NCBI RefSeq assembly: GCF_012030425.1
Contig: NZ_JAAUVN010000003.1
Span: 434,001-498,000, forward strand
DNA length: 64,000 bases
Direction of reading: 5' to 3'
Source: Sphingobacterium sp. B16(2022)
GTDB lineage: Bacteria; Bacteroidota; Bacteroidia; Sphingobacteriales; Sphingobacteriaceae
Part shown: positions 26,267-34,791 of the stretch, one piece after another
Layout of the letters: each line of letters starts with the position of its first letter
Numbering within the stretch: position 1 is the stretch's first letter
The notes under the pieces: generated by a model
The model's input: the letters and a program-made list of their open reading frames with translations, nothing else
Told to the model about the DNA's origin: nothing
Databases searched by the model: none
Made by a program: the position numbers and the translations under genes

Positions 26267-26746
26267 TTAACGTAATCGATCTGCAGACTTGATCAATTTT
26301 TCATCTTTACGAATTGCTCCTAATGCTAAGGATAGAAAAATAATGGATATCGGCAATAAAAAGAAGCCGACACCAATTGTCCCTGCTCCTAAAAACTGAT
26401 TTACCGTTACTAAATGACCACTTGCACTTGCATATAACCATATGCCTAATAAAATGATCAATACAATATTCAGAAGAATCAATTTTATCTGAGTTTTGCG
26501 ATTCTTAAATTTGAAGATGGTATATAGGGGTAACAGGCCAATTACTACCGTTGCAATGATCTGTAAGATATAATAAAAACCAGTTTCATGTGTTGGCAAA
26601 CCAGCCGACGTTCCATAAATACCTGTTACTTTTACATCTTTTCCAAGGCCTACAAGATCATTATAATGAACATATGGAAACAGAAATAAGCCAAACAAAA
26701 CAAGTCCGGCTACCAGCAAATAAATGGTTTGAATACGTTGAATCAT
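26267..26746 (-). CDS. DUF4293 family membrane protein
   Basis: 159 residues starting MIQRIQTIYLLVA, the standard opening of DUF4293 proteins in Bacteroidota. Four hydrophobic helices are visible at about 7-25, 58-78, 88-106 and 120-142. A conserved-looking soluble loop lies between the first two, and the C-terminus is basic (RKDEKLIKSADRLR). The family has no known function. The gene stands alone, with its own terminator and a 267-base region shared with the divergent acyltransferase upstream. Confidence 0.85.
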   Translation of the reverse strand: MIQRIQTIYLLVAGLVLFGLFLFPYVHYNDLVGLGKDVKVTGIYGTSAGLPTHETGFYYILQIIATVVIGLLPLYTIFKFKNRKTQIKLILLNIVLIILLGIWLYASASGHLVTVNQFLGAGTIGVGFFLLPISIIFLSLALGAIRKDEKLIKSADRLR

Positions 26747-27001
26747 TTTTTATATAAATTGATTGATGACAAACTTAGATAAATTTGATTGCAAACACAA
26801 TATATTTCCGATACAAACACCCTTTTGTAGCTGGAGATAAGATTGAAAATTGTCTTTGTTTGGGTTACAATCAAATGTATTGCAATGTGATTATACTAGA
26901 CTTAACGGTCACTTGTACTACTATATTCGCGAACTGCTAATTTAAAAATAACACATTACATAACAATAACAATTAATTCCTGCTTTTGATTTGGTATTTT
27001 T

Positions 27002-27009
27002 TACTTTTG
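27002..27009 (+). promoter_or_regulatory. Candidate -7 element very close to an ATG
   Basis: TACTTTTG is an exact TAnnTTTG match, ending 4 bases before the ATG at 27014. If used, the mRNA would start at or just after the start codon. A TTTG lies 13 bases upstream, closer than usual. Confidence 0.3.
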
Positions 27010-27013
27010 CGAG

Positions 27014-27541
27014 ATGTTATATATTTATGGCGCTACAGCACACGCTAAAGTTGCTGTCGAAACTGCAGAAGATCTTAAATTGGATATTGCAGGTCTTATT
27101 GATAAATCATTGCTTATTAATGATGTCTTTGATTATCCGGTTGAACTTCACGAGGAGATAAATCAGGAAGAAGATATGGTATTTGTAGCTGTTCTCGATT
27201 CGGGATTACGACAAAGAATTGTTTCCGAAAACTGTTTTTGGAAATACTGTTCACTGATACATCCTAAAGCGCATGTCTCTAAAAGAGCGGATATCGGCAA
27301 AGGCACTCTTATTTTACCTGGAGCATCCATTGCTCCTGATGTTCAAATTGGTAACCATTGTGTTATTGGTAGCAACGCAGTGATTGCAAGCAATACTATT
27401 GTTGAAGATTTTGTTACAATTGGCCCTAATAGCAGTATTGGAAGTAATGTTTTAATTGGAAGTGGTTCTGAAATAAGTGCTAATATACATATCACTGCAG
27501 AAGAGACAATCGAAAAAAACAGTTATATAATGTCTGTATAA
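27014..27541 (+). CDS. NeuD/PglD-like sugar O-acyltransferase (left-handed beta-helix)
   Basis: 175 residues, slightly shorter than the roughly 200 of the family. The N-terminal part (MLYIYGATAHAKVAVETAEDLKLDIAGLIDK) is the PglD-like small Rossmann domain, with GATAHA in place of the usual GxGGHG. From about residue 88 on, hexapeptide repeats (DIGKGTLILPGASIAPDVQIGNHCVIGSNAVI ...) form the acyl-CoA-binding beta-helix with the catalytic His expected in NHCVIGSNA. Such enzymes acetylate amino- or nonulosonic sugars for surface glycans. No other glycan gene is adjacent. Alternative downstream ATGs would remove the Rossmann strand, so 27014 is kept. Confidence 0.75.
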   Translation: MLYIYGATAHAKVAVETAEDLKLDIAGLIDKSLLINDVFDYPVELHEEINQEEDMVFVAVLDSGLRQRIVSENCFWKYCSLIHPKAHVSKRADIGKGTLILPGASIAPDVQIGNHCVIGSNAVIASNTIVEDFVTIGPNSSIGSNVLIGSGSEISANIHITAEETIEKNSYIMSV

Positions 27542-27597
27542 TAACTGTCTTCTTTTGGTGATTTTTACAGGAGGACGCAAAGCATCTATTACATAAT

Positions 27598-27635
27598 AAG
27601 ACCAAAGTAAAGAAAGCTTCCCTTACTTTGGTCTT
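27598..27635. terminator. Bidirectional terminator
   Basis: Perfect 13-bp stem AAGACCAAAGTAA (27598-27610) / TTACTTTGGTCTT (27623-27635), loop of 12, between convergent stops at 27541 and 27642. Confidence 0.88.
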
Positions 27636-27641
27636 ACTTTT

Positions 27642-29405
27642 TCAAATTCCTGCAGAATGGAATTGCAGATCATACAGTTTTTTATAATAGCCATCGATAT
27701 TTAGTAACTCATGGTGTGTACCCACTTCCATGATCTCACCTTTTTCTAAGACGATGATCTTATTTGCTTTTTGAATTGTCGATAGTCGATGTGCAATCAC
27801 AATTGCTGTTCTACCCACCATTAAATTATCAATCGCATGTTGAATAAGTTCTTCTGTTTCCGTATCGACTGATGAAGTTGCTTCATCCAATACCAAAATT
27901 CGCGGATCATGTACTAAAGCTCTTATAAAGGAAATCAGTTGTGCTTGTCCTGAAGACAGTGTAGCCCCTCTTTCCTGCACTTGATAATCGTACCCACCTG
28001 GTAATCTCATAATAAAATCATGTGCCCCGACTTGTTTCGCTGCAGAAATGATGGATTCGCGTGTGATATGTTCGTCATGCAAATCTATATTATGTAAGAT
28101 AGAATCTGAAAATAAGAAAACATCCTGAAGTACTGTTGCAATTGTTTTCCTTAGAAAGTTCAATTCATACTCCCGAATATCAACCCCATCAAGTAAAATC
28201 TGACCTTTATTAATTTCATAGAACCGGCTCAGAATATTGATAGTAGATGATTTTCCTGCTCCTGTAGCTCCAACTAATGCCAAAGTTTCTCCAGGTGCTA
28301 CTTTAAAACTAACATCACGTAAAACCCAATTTTCATCGTTATAAGCGAACCATACATTTTTAAATTCAATCTCTCCTCGAACATGTGCTGGTTCTAAAGC
28401 TCCGCCATTCGGTGTATGTTCATCGGTATCTAACACTTCAAAAATACGCTCTGCACTCACCATACCCATCTGTAGGGTATTGAATTTATCTATTAACTCG
28501 CGAATGGGGCGAAAGATCATATTTATATACATGATAAAAGCGACCACGACCCCTGCTGAGATGACATCACCTAAAATCTGCTTGGCTCCAAACCACACCA
28601 ATAAACCCAAAGAAATAGCCATGATAATCTCCAAAACTGGAAAAAATATTGAAAAATACCAATTGGCACGAATATGAGCATTCCGATGGTGACCATTGAT
28701 ATCTTTAAATTTATTCATCTCCTGTTCTTCACGGGCAAAGTACTTGATAATGCCCATTCCAGAGATATGCTCCTGTAGAAAGGTATTTAAATTGGAAACC
28801 CACTTCCGAACATCCTGAAAAGCAGATTTCATAGCCTCTTTAAATATATAGGTGGCAGCTATCATCAGTGGCATCGGCACGAGAACAATCAAGGTCAATT
28901 TCCAGTCGGTATAAAACATGACCCCGAGTATAACTACGAGCTGCAATAGATCACCAATAATTTGGATCAACCCTTCTGAAAAAATATTGGATATGGTTTC
29001 CAGATCTGAAATGGTTCTTGTTATCAGTTTTCCTAATGGTGTCTGATCGAAATATTTTAATCTAAGCTTGGTGATATGATTAAAAACTTCAATACGGATG
29101 TCACGAATTACAGATTGTCCGAGCGTATTGGTCATAAGGGTATGATAGTAGCGTACCAATGTTTGCACAATGAGCAATACTATCATCAGAATAAACATCA
29201 AACTAAGTCCGGATGTATTAAACTGTAATATATATTTATCCAGGGTATATTGGATCAATATCGGCAGTGCCGGAGCAACAGCTGCTAATAAGATGGTCAA
29301 TACAACGGAGATCCAGAATATGTTACCATAAGGTTTCATATACTTAACCATCCGACGTAATAGATTGACGTCATACGTTTTTCCTACTATTTTCTCTTGA
29401 CTCAC
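27642..29405 (-). CDS. ABC exporter, fused membrane and ATPase domains (MsbA/MdlB-like)
   Basis: 587 residues. Six membrane helices cover about residues 20-310, with the coupling region RDIRIEVFNHITKLRLKYFDQTPLG. The nucleotide-binding domain from about 345 on has Walker A GATGAGKSS, Q-loop VLQDVFLFSDSI, signature LSSGQAQLISF (Ser in place of the usual second Gly), Walker B ILVLDEATSSVD and the H-loop AHRLST. It works as a homo- or heterodimer exporting lipids or drugs; no partner half-transporter lies beside it. The start is a GTG at 29405, 5 bases after the truA stop, so the two are co-transcribed. Confidence 0.9.
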   Translation of the reverse strand: MSQEKIVGKTYDVNLLRRMVKYMKPYGNIFWISVVLTILLAAVAPALPILIQYTLDKYILQFNTSGLSLMFILMIVLLIVQTLVRYYHTLMTNTLGQSVIRDIRIEVFNHITKLRLKYFDQTPLGKLITRTISDLETISNIFSEGLIQIIGDLLQLVVILGVMFYTDWKLTLIVLVPMPLMIAATYIFKEAMKSAFQDVRKWVSNLNTFLQEHISGMGIIKYFAREEQEMNKFKDINGHHRNAHIRANWYFSIFFPVLEIIMAISLGLLVWFGAKQILGDVISAGVVVAFIMYINMIFRPIRELIDKFNTLQMGMVSAERIFEVLDTDEHTPNGGALEPAHVRGEIEFKNVWFAYNDENWVLRDVSFKVAPGETLALVGATGAGKSSTINILSRFYEINKGQILLDGVDIREYELNFLRKTIATVLQDVFLFSDSILHNIDLHDEHITRESIISAAKQVGAHDFIMRLPGGYDYQVQERGATLSSGQAQLISFIRALVHDPRILVLDEATSSVDTETEELIQHAIDNLMVGRTAIVIAHRLSTIQKANKIIVLEKGEIMEVGTHHELLNIDGYYKKLYDLQFHSAGI

Positions 29406-29410
29406 TTTTT

Positions 29411-30172
29411 CTATTTTACAGGGTAAGGGTAGGCCACTTCAGTCAAATACAAGCCCTGAGCAGGTACAGATGTACCGGCCATTGAACGATTTTGACTAGC
29501 AATGACTTCTTCCATAAATGAAATTGGTTTACCTTTTATTCCGATCTCTAACAGGGTTCCAACAACAGCACGTACCATGTTACGTAAGAATCGATCTGCT
29601 GTGATATGGAAAATAAGTTTCCCTTCACTTTCCCAGATCCATTCGGCTCTTGATATCGTGCATATATTGGTAAAAACTTGTGTATTTGATTTGCTAAAAC
29701 AACTAAAATCTTGTTTCCCTAACAAAAATTCGGCCGCTTTATTCATCTTTTCTACATCGGGAATATCTCTTAAAAATGAAGAGTATGCATATATAAAAGG
29801 ATCTTTTTCGAAATGAAGGTGATATTCATAAGAGCGACGCACCGCATCAAAACGGGCATGTGCATCTTCATGAACAGGTAAAACAGATTTAACGGCAATA
29901 TCATGAGGTAATAAACCATTCAATGCATATAGAAAACGATCCGGATTTGCTAATATTCCAGTGGCATCTGCATCAAAATGAACAAATAATTGTTTGGCAT
30001 GAACACCGGTATCAGTTCTACCTGCTCCAATCGTTTCTGTTGGCACACGCAATAGAATTGCTAAAGCGTCATTCAATCGCTCTTGAACAGAAATTGCATT
30101 ATTTTGAACCTGCCAGCCATGGTAATTTTTCCCAAAATAAGCTACTTCTATAAAAAATCTACTTTTCTCCAT
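29411..30172 (-). CDS. truA: tRNA pseudouridine38-40 synthase TruA
   Basis: Start at the ATG 30172 (MEKSRFFIEVAYFGKNYHGWQVQ), about 253 residues; an in-frame TTG lies four codons earlier. The catalytic motif GAGRTDTGVHA with the nucleophilic Asp is at about 50-60. Later conserved pieces are RSYEYHLHF, the DFSCFSKS stretch and the RNMVRAVVGTLLEIG segment. It converts U38-U40 in the anticodon arm of many tRNAs. It leads an operon with the ABC exporter. Confidence 0.96.
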   Translation of the reverse strand: MEKSRFFIEVAYFGKNYHGWQVQNNAISVQERLNDALAILLRVPTETIGAGRTDTGVHAKQLFVHFDADATGILANPDRFLYALNGLLPHDIAVKSVLPVHEDAHARFDAVRRSYEYHLHFEKDPFIYAYSSFLRDIPDVEKMNKAAEFLLGKQDFSCFSKSNTQVFTNICTISRAEWIWESEGKLIFHITADRFLRNMVRAVVGTLLEIGIKGKPISFMEEVIASQNRSMAGTSVPAQGLYLTEVAYPYPVK

Positions 30173-30392
30173 TTTCAAGGACAAAGGTATGAATTAGCAA
30201 GAAGATACAAGAATAATGATACGATAGAACTGTCTGAATAAATTCATAAAAGTAATGGCAGTTTACAATTTAAGACGAAAATGGGCTTCCTATATATCAA
30301 GGTTTTAAAAGAAATAAAAAAAAGTGTAACGTTTATAATTTTCTCTTACTTACTGTATAATAATTAAACAATAACAATTTAAAACCAAAAAT

Positions 30393-30917
30393 ATGGAAAC
30401 GTTAAGCATCATTCAATCTATCAAATCAAAAATGAAAATGGAATTTTCGGCACAAGTTCTGGCTATGTTCTTACTTGCTTTTTTGCCGACTTATTTTGGA
30501 TTTACTAAAGAACTAGCATTGATATACTATTTCTTTTATAGTATTTTGTTCATTTTTACCAGCTATTACTTCAGCCGGTTTTATTTTTTTTATAAAATAT
30601 GTAATACCATCAATGTTCAAAATATTCAAGATGTAAGATCGTTCTATCATGAGCTACGATTAGAACTAGCAAATTATAAAAGCTTTCATTACATCACTAC
30701 ATTTATCGCATCGGGGTTTGGCATTTTATATTGTTATTTTAATAAGGTAAGCATTATTCCAGCCCTAAATAAAATGGAGTTATTATTCCCTGATCAAGTA
30801 AACTTATTTATCGTTTGTCTTGTTTTTGTATTAATTTTATTTATTCTGACAGAATATGCTGGTAGTTGGTCATACCGCAAACAATTGAAAGACCTAAAGT
30901 CCTATATCACGGCATAA
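30393..30917 (+). CDS. Four-helix membrane protein of unknown function
   Basis: 174 residues. Hydrophobic helices at about 20-36, 41-60, 100-116 and 136-156; the middle loop (FYFFYKICNTINVQNIQDVRSFYHELRLELANYKSFHY) is amphipathic and charged. The C-terminus (YRKQLKDLKSYITA) is basic and likely cytoplasmic. No family is recognised. It stands alone with a good downstream terminator and codon use like its neighbours, so it is probably a real gene. Confidence 0.6.
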   Translation: METLSIIQSIKSKMKMEFSAQVLAMFLLAFLPTYFGFTKELALIYYFFYSILFIFTSYYFSRFYFFYKICNTINVQNIQDVRSFYHELRLELANYKSFHYITTFIASGFGILYCYFNKVSIIPALNKMELLFPDQVNLFIVCLVFVLILFILTEYAGSWSYRKQLKDLKSYITA

Positions 30918-31005
30918 AAATGTTCTTCTTCTCACAAAATATGAACTCGAATAAATATAAATCGGAATTTACATCAGTAAATATGAGAACAACTTAGGAA
31001 ATAAG

Positions 31006-31040
31006 ATTGGGAATGCATTCTATCACATTCCCAATTTTTA
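31006..31040 (+). terminator. Intrinsic terminator
   Basis: 10-bp perfect stem ATTGGGAATG / CATTCCCAAT (31006-31015, 31026-31035), loop of 10, followed by a T-run. It lies about 90 bases after the membrane-protein stop. Confidence 0.85.
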
Positions 31041-31126
31041 GTATATCTTTAAATCAATCCAAAGTATTTAGTCAATGCAACCCGTAAAGCATCTGATTAT
31101 TCCTCTCTATTATTAAATAGTAGATT

Positions 31127-31495
31127 TTACCTGTATGCCATTGCTTTTTGTGCTGCATAAACTTTTTTTAGATCCAGAGGAAATTTTCTATATAAATCCT
31201 CCCATTGTGGCGGTGTACAGCTTTTTTTCATACTGTCAAAAGAACGCACAAATAAGTTTTCAATAATAAACCGCACATAATCATTTCCACGTTTATGAAG
31301 CCAGCCCATCACTTTTATACGGTCACCTATTTTTTGTATTTGTCCATTTGTTAGTTGTGACTTTAAAAAATTTACGACTGCCTGAAGAATCCCTGCGAAA
31401 TTTTTATGGTTGGACAACTGACGTATTTCATTATTTATTTCTTTGTAATGAGCAGTTATATAATCTGTAGCTATATTTTCATTAATTGTATCCAT
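31127..31495 (-). CDS. Small cytoplasmic protein of unknown function
   Basis: 122 residues, no signal or membrane segment. Predicted mostly helical, with a basic centre (QKIGDRIKVMGWLHKRGNDYVRFIIENLFVRSFDSMKKSC) and the ending WEDLYRKFPLDLKKVYAAQKAMAYR. The central part resembles small Bacteroidota proteins that I cannot assign with certainty. It lies between a plus-strand terminator and the long 31496-31929 gap. Codon use resembles its neighbours and the frame has a proper ATG, so it is kept at moderate confidence. Confidence 0.55.
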   Translation of the reverse strand: MDTINENIATDYITAHYKEINNEIRQLSNHKNFAGILQAVVNFLKSQLTNGQIQKIGDRIKVMGWLHKRGNDYVRFIIENLFVRSFDSMKKSCTPPQWEDLYRKFPLDLKKVYAAQKAMAYR

Positions 31496-31929
31496 TCCTT
31501 TTTTATTTATATCTTCTTGTTAAATTTCTTAAAAAATCACCTTGTCAACATATAAAAAACGATCAAAACCCCCAGAATATTGATCAGTTTCTACATATTT
31601 TTGTCACTGTTTTGTTATATGATTCCAACAATCACTTTCAAAGCAATCATTAGCTAACCAAAACTTCTTATTCACTAAAACCACTTTCTCTTTTTGCTAT
31701 TGATACACGAAATTTGTGCCAAATAATCGTAACAGACCGAACAAACAATAAAACAACAGTTTAAGTAAATTATAAAAAAATCAAAAGACTGTATATCAAT
31801 ATCAAAATGATCGGCTACTATCAAAATGATAGTTTTTTTTTACCCTATCGTGATTTTTAACTTACCTATTCAATAAAAAAGCCTTTACTCAATTATGAGT
31901 AAAGGCCTACATATACTTCTTTAATTTGC
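31496..31929. other. Gene-free region with an orphan plus-strand terminator-like hairpin
   Basis: 434 bases, very AT-rich. The right part holds the terminator of the glucan operon. At 31817-31841 there is ACTATCA-AAA-TGATAGT followed by nine T, which on the plus strand looks like an intrinsic terminator although no plus-strand gene precedes it. Part of it repeats: TATCAAAATGAT at 31800-31811 and 31819-31830. The left part presumably contains the promoter of the gene ending at 31127. Confidence 0.5.
31878..31906 (-). terminator. Terminator of the GH30 / glycan-binding operon
   Basis: 10-bp stem GCCTTTACTC / GAGTAAAGGC (31881-31890, 31897-31906) with a 6-base loop. It is followed on the minus strand by six T and lies 24 bases after the stop at 31930. 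Confidence 0.88.
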
Positions 31930-33267
31930 TTATTTTTTCACGACTGTCAGAATAGCTTTGCTATTACCCTGACTCAAATCTACCGTCAAAATATAGCTAG
32001 TTCCTAAAGCAAGAGATTTACCAGAAACTATGCCTAAATTACCCGAATCCCTGCCATTATTGCCGTCACCAATAAAAATCATATCATTATCTGTACTGAT
32101 ACTTGTTGCTCCAAACTCGCCCCCCCAATCCTTTTGATGGAAAAATTTGAAGTTGATATTACTTGCATGAATGGACTCTCCGGCCTTCAAGGTAATTTGA
32201 TATTTTTTGTTTCCGATCGGCATCATGCACAAAGCCCTCTCTGGGCTCCAACCAACTTGGTTAGTTGCAATGCCGGGCTTACCAATACCTTCTCCAATGA
32301 TCCAGATAGCTCCTGTACCATCGGCTTTCAGTGATGCCAGATTTGCTCCATCCATGCTTTCTACAAGAAAATACTTCAATTTAAAATCTACCGTTATACG
32401 ATACTTTCCATTAATACCGTTAAAATTGATGGATCCATCTGACTTTTGTGTGAAATAATCCGGATCAATCCACCAGTTTTTCACATCGTCGATACCATCA
32501 AATGTAACCTGTTCACCATTTTTCAGCTCCAACTCTCCTTTAAAATGATCATCATCCATGCGACTTAATAAATTACCATTCAAATAAATATTTATGAATG
32601 GCGATGCTTCATAAGTCAAGGTATTAAACTTTATGCTATATACACCGGAAGTTAAATTGGTAAAAGGAATTTCAGTCGTAGATCCAATTTCAACAGTATT
32701 GTTGACCCAACCAAAATTCATTAGATTTCCTTGCTCACCTACTTTTGGAGCCTGGATATAACCCTTTACTGAAGATGGAAAACTTTCTGTAACCGCATAT
32801 TCATTAGTCCCTATTTTCTCCATCTTATAGGATTTAGACTCTGTTACTAAATTCAAATAAGGAAAATCTGGTCTAGTCAAATCAATTTCATAAGACTGTT
32901 CAGTCATTTTCTGACTAATATTCTGTAGAATAAATTTTAACGTTGCCTTACCATTTGGCACATTCTTATAGAAGGGTATAAAGATCTTTCCAGAATAGTC
33001 TCCATTTTCCTTTGTTCGTATAGTGGTTTCCGACACTTGGTCATCTGTAAAAAACAACTGTACTTTTACAGTCGATAAAGCAATCTCTTGATCCGAAGCA
33101 TGTACTTGAAATACTAAACTGTCTCCAAAGTGAGCTGCTGACATATCTGATTTCACTTCCAATTTGGGCTCACCTATTTGATACACATATTTTTCATCCT
33201 TTTTACAGGAATACAGCGTCGCAACTGCGACAGTTCCTAATAGGAAATTTAAAATAGGTCTTTTCAT
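31930..33267 (-). CDS. Surface glycan-binding lipoprotein (DUF5125/DUF5121-like)
   Basis: 445 residues. Signal peptide and lipobox LYSC (Cys20) followed by KKDEK. The N-terminal about 110 residues form an immunoglobulin-like domain (LEVKSDMSAAHFGDSLVFQVHASD), and two further beta-rich domains follow, ending in the SusE/SusF-like tail SYILTVDLSQGNSKAILTVVKK. The layout matches the surface glycan-binding proteins that accompany GH30_3 enzymes in Bacteroides beta-1,6-glucan loci. Aromatic residues (WWIDPDYF near 266, KDWGGEFG near 375) may bind sugar. It is the last gene of the operon, 12 bases after GH30. Confidence 0.75.
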   Translation of the reverse strand: MKRPILNFLLGTVAVATLYSCKKDEKYVYQIGEPKLEVKSDMSAAHFGDSLVFQVHASDQEIALSTVKVQLFFTDDQVSETTIRTKENGDYSGKIFIPFYKNVPNGKATLKFILQNISQKMTEQSYEIDLTRPDFPYLNLVTESKSYKMEKIGTNEYAVTESFPSSVKGYIQAPKVGEQGNLMNFGWVNNTVEIGSTTEIPFTNLTSGVYSIKFNTLTYEASPFINIYLNGNLLSRMDDDHFKGELELKNGEQVTFDGIDDVKNWWIDPDYFTQKSDGSINFNGINGKYRITVDFKLKYFLVESMDGANLASLKADGTGAIWIIGEGIGKPGIATNQVGWSPERALCMMPIGNKKYQITLKAGESIHASNINFKFFHQKDWGGEFGATSISTDNDMIFIGDGNNGRDSGNLGIVSGKSLALGTSYILTVDLSQGNSKAILTVVKK

Positions 33268-33279
33268 ATTTTTTAGATT

Positions 33280-34776
33280 TTAATTGGCCCAACGATAAGA
33301 AACTACTGATTTAGCCGGCACCTCATAGCTGAAATGATTTTTTGAATCACTTATTGTAATCTTTCTATTTTCTTCGGCATCATTCAGCAATACAATTGCA
33401 TAAGACCCATCTTTATTTTGAAATGCAGTGTACACTAGCCCCTCTGCTGTATATCCTTTCGCTCCAATACGAACTGCACCAGATTTTACGACTGACGAAA
33501 GGTGTCCTACAATGTAGTAGTGCGAATTGCGTGTGATATTCTTAAAATTAGATTTACTGATATCAACAGCACCATAACAGGTCTGGCATCCCCCTTCACG
33601 ATTTGGTCCTTTATCGGTGTCTAACATCAGATTCCAAACTATAACTGCCCGGCTCCAATTATTGACCGTTCCTAACGCTACTTCACGCATATCTTCCATT
33701 AATCTCTTTTCAAGATTTCGACCTTCATTCCACTCTCCGATAGATGTTTCTGTAAAGACCAGTTCTTTATCTGGACGTTGGTTATGAATATCCAATAATT
33801 CAGCTTTGTCACCGCCATAATTGTGAAATGCGGCTCCAGCTATATAAGAAGCGGCACCTGCATCGTTATAAATTTTCACAGGATAGTCATTTTGATCAGC
33901 AATATTATCATAGTTGTAATTATGATCGAAGGCATAGATTTTAGTTTCTAACGCAGCTGCTTTCAATTGCGGACCTAATGCTTGTTTAATAAAAGCCTGT
34001 TGTTCTTGCCAGGTCATGTATAACGAAGCCGAATTACCACGGTTTAACGGTTCGTTTTGAACTGTAATCGAAGATACCGTGATACCTTCTTTTTTCATTG
34101 CCTGCAACCACTGCACAAAATACCATCCATAGTCTTGGTAATGCTTAGGGTTTAATTGACCACTCTTCCAAGAATCGAAAGGTTTCAAATCTGTCAAATT
34201 ATTTACTTTCATCCATTTGGGCGGTGTCCATGGAGAACCCATAATTTTGATTGATGGATTGATTGCCAGTATTTCTTTTAGCACAGGTAGGATATATTGC
34301 TTCTCTTCGAACTGCAAAGCAAAATTTTCTTTCCCTTCTTTATCCCAACAGGTATACTCACTTAAAGAGAAATCAGAACATCCAATAGCGATTCTAATAT
34401 AATTCATTCCCATACCTTTTTCATCTGAAAAAGTTTCTGTTAAAAACTTGGTGCGATCTTCTTTACTCATCTTCATTAAGTTATAACAAGTAGATCCTGT
34501 AATAGCGGCACCAAAACCGTCCATCGTTTGAAACTTTTGGGTAGGATCTAATGTGATCGTGTTTGGTGACATATTAAATTTCGTACTGAAATCTATAAAT
34601 CCTTTTGTAAAATCTTGGGAGCGTGTATTGGTTGTTGTATAAATCGTTACATCGCCTTTGTCTTTTATGTTATCTGAAGCTGAAGGCTTATAGCTATCTC
34701 GGTTACATGATGTTGCCGTGATTAAACAGGACAACAGGAGTGTATATATCATAGTGTTATTATTTTTGCGTTTCAT
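33280..34776 (-). CDS. GH30 glycoside hydrolase, subfamily-3-like (beta-1,6-glucanase)
   Basis: 498 residues. Signal peptide with lipobox ATSC (Cys24), so probably surface-exposed. The (beta/alpha)8 barrel begins near QTMDGFGAAITGS. The general acid/base Glu is in VQNEPLN (about 242) and the nucleophile Glu in FTETSIGEW (about 343). WNLMLDTDKGPNREGGCQTCYG near 375-396 is characteristic of subfamily 3. A C-terminal beta-domain follows. Known GH30_3 enzymes cut beta-1,6-glucan of yeast and fungi (pustulan). It lies between SusD and the binding lipoprotein, 15 and 12 bases apart. Confidence 0.85.
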   Translation of the reverse strand: MKRKNNNTMIYTLLLSCLITATSCNRDSYKPSASDNIKDKGDVTIYTTTNTRSQDFTKGFIDFSTKFNMSPNTITLDPTQKFQTMDGFGAAITGSTCYNLMKMSKEDRTKFLTETFSDEKGMGMNYIRIAIGCSDFSLSEYTCWDKEGKENFALQFEEKQYILPVLKEILAINPSIKIMGSPWTPPKWMKVNNLTDLKPFDSWKSGQLNPKHYQDYGWYFVQWLQAMKKEGITVSSITVQNEPLNRGNSASLYMTWQEQQAFIKQALGPQLKAAALETKIYAFDHNYNYDNIADQNDYPVKIYNDAGAASYIAGAAFHNYGGDKAELLDIHNQRPDKELVFTETSIGEWNEGRNLEKRLMEDMREVALGTVNNWSRAVIVWNLMLDTDKGPNREGGCQTCYGAVDISKSNFKNITRNSHYYIVGHLSSVVKSGAVRIGAKGYTAEGLVYTAFQNKDGSYAIVLLNDAEENRKITISDSKNHFSYEVPAKSVVSYRWAN

Positions 34777-34791
34777 AAAGTTTTCAATTAA

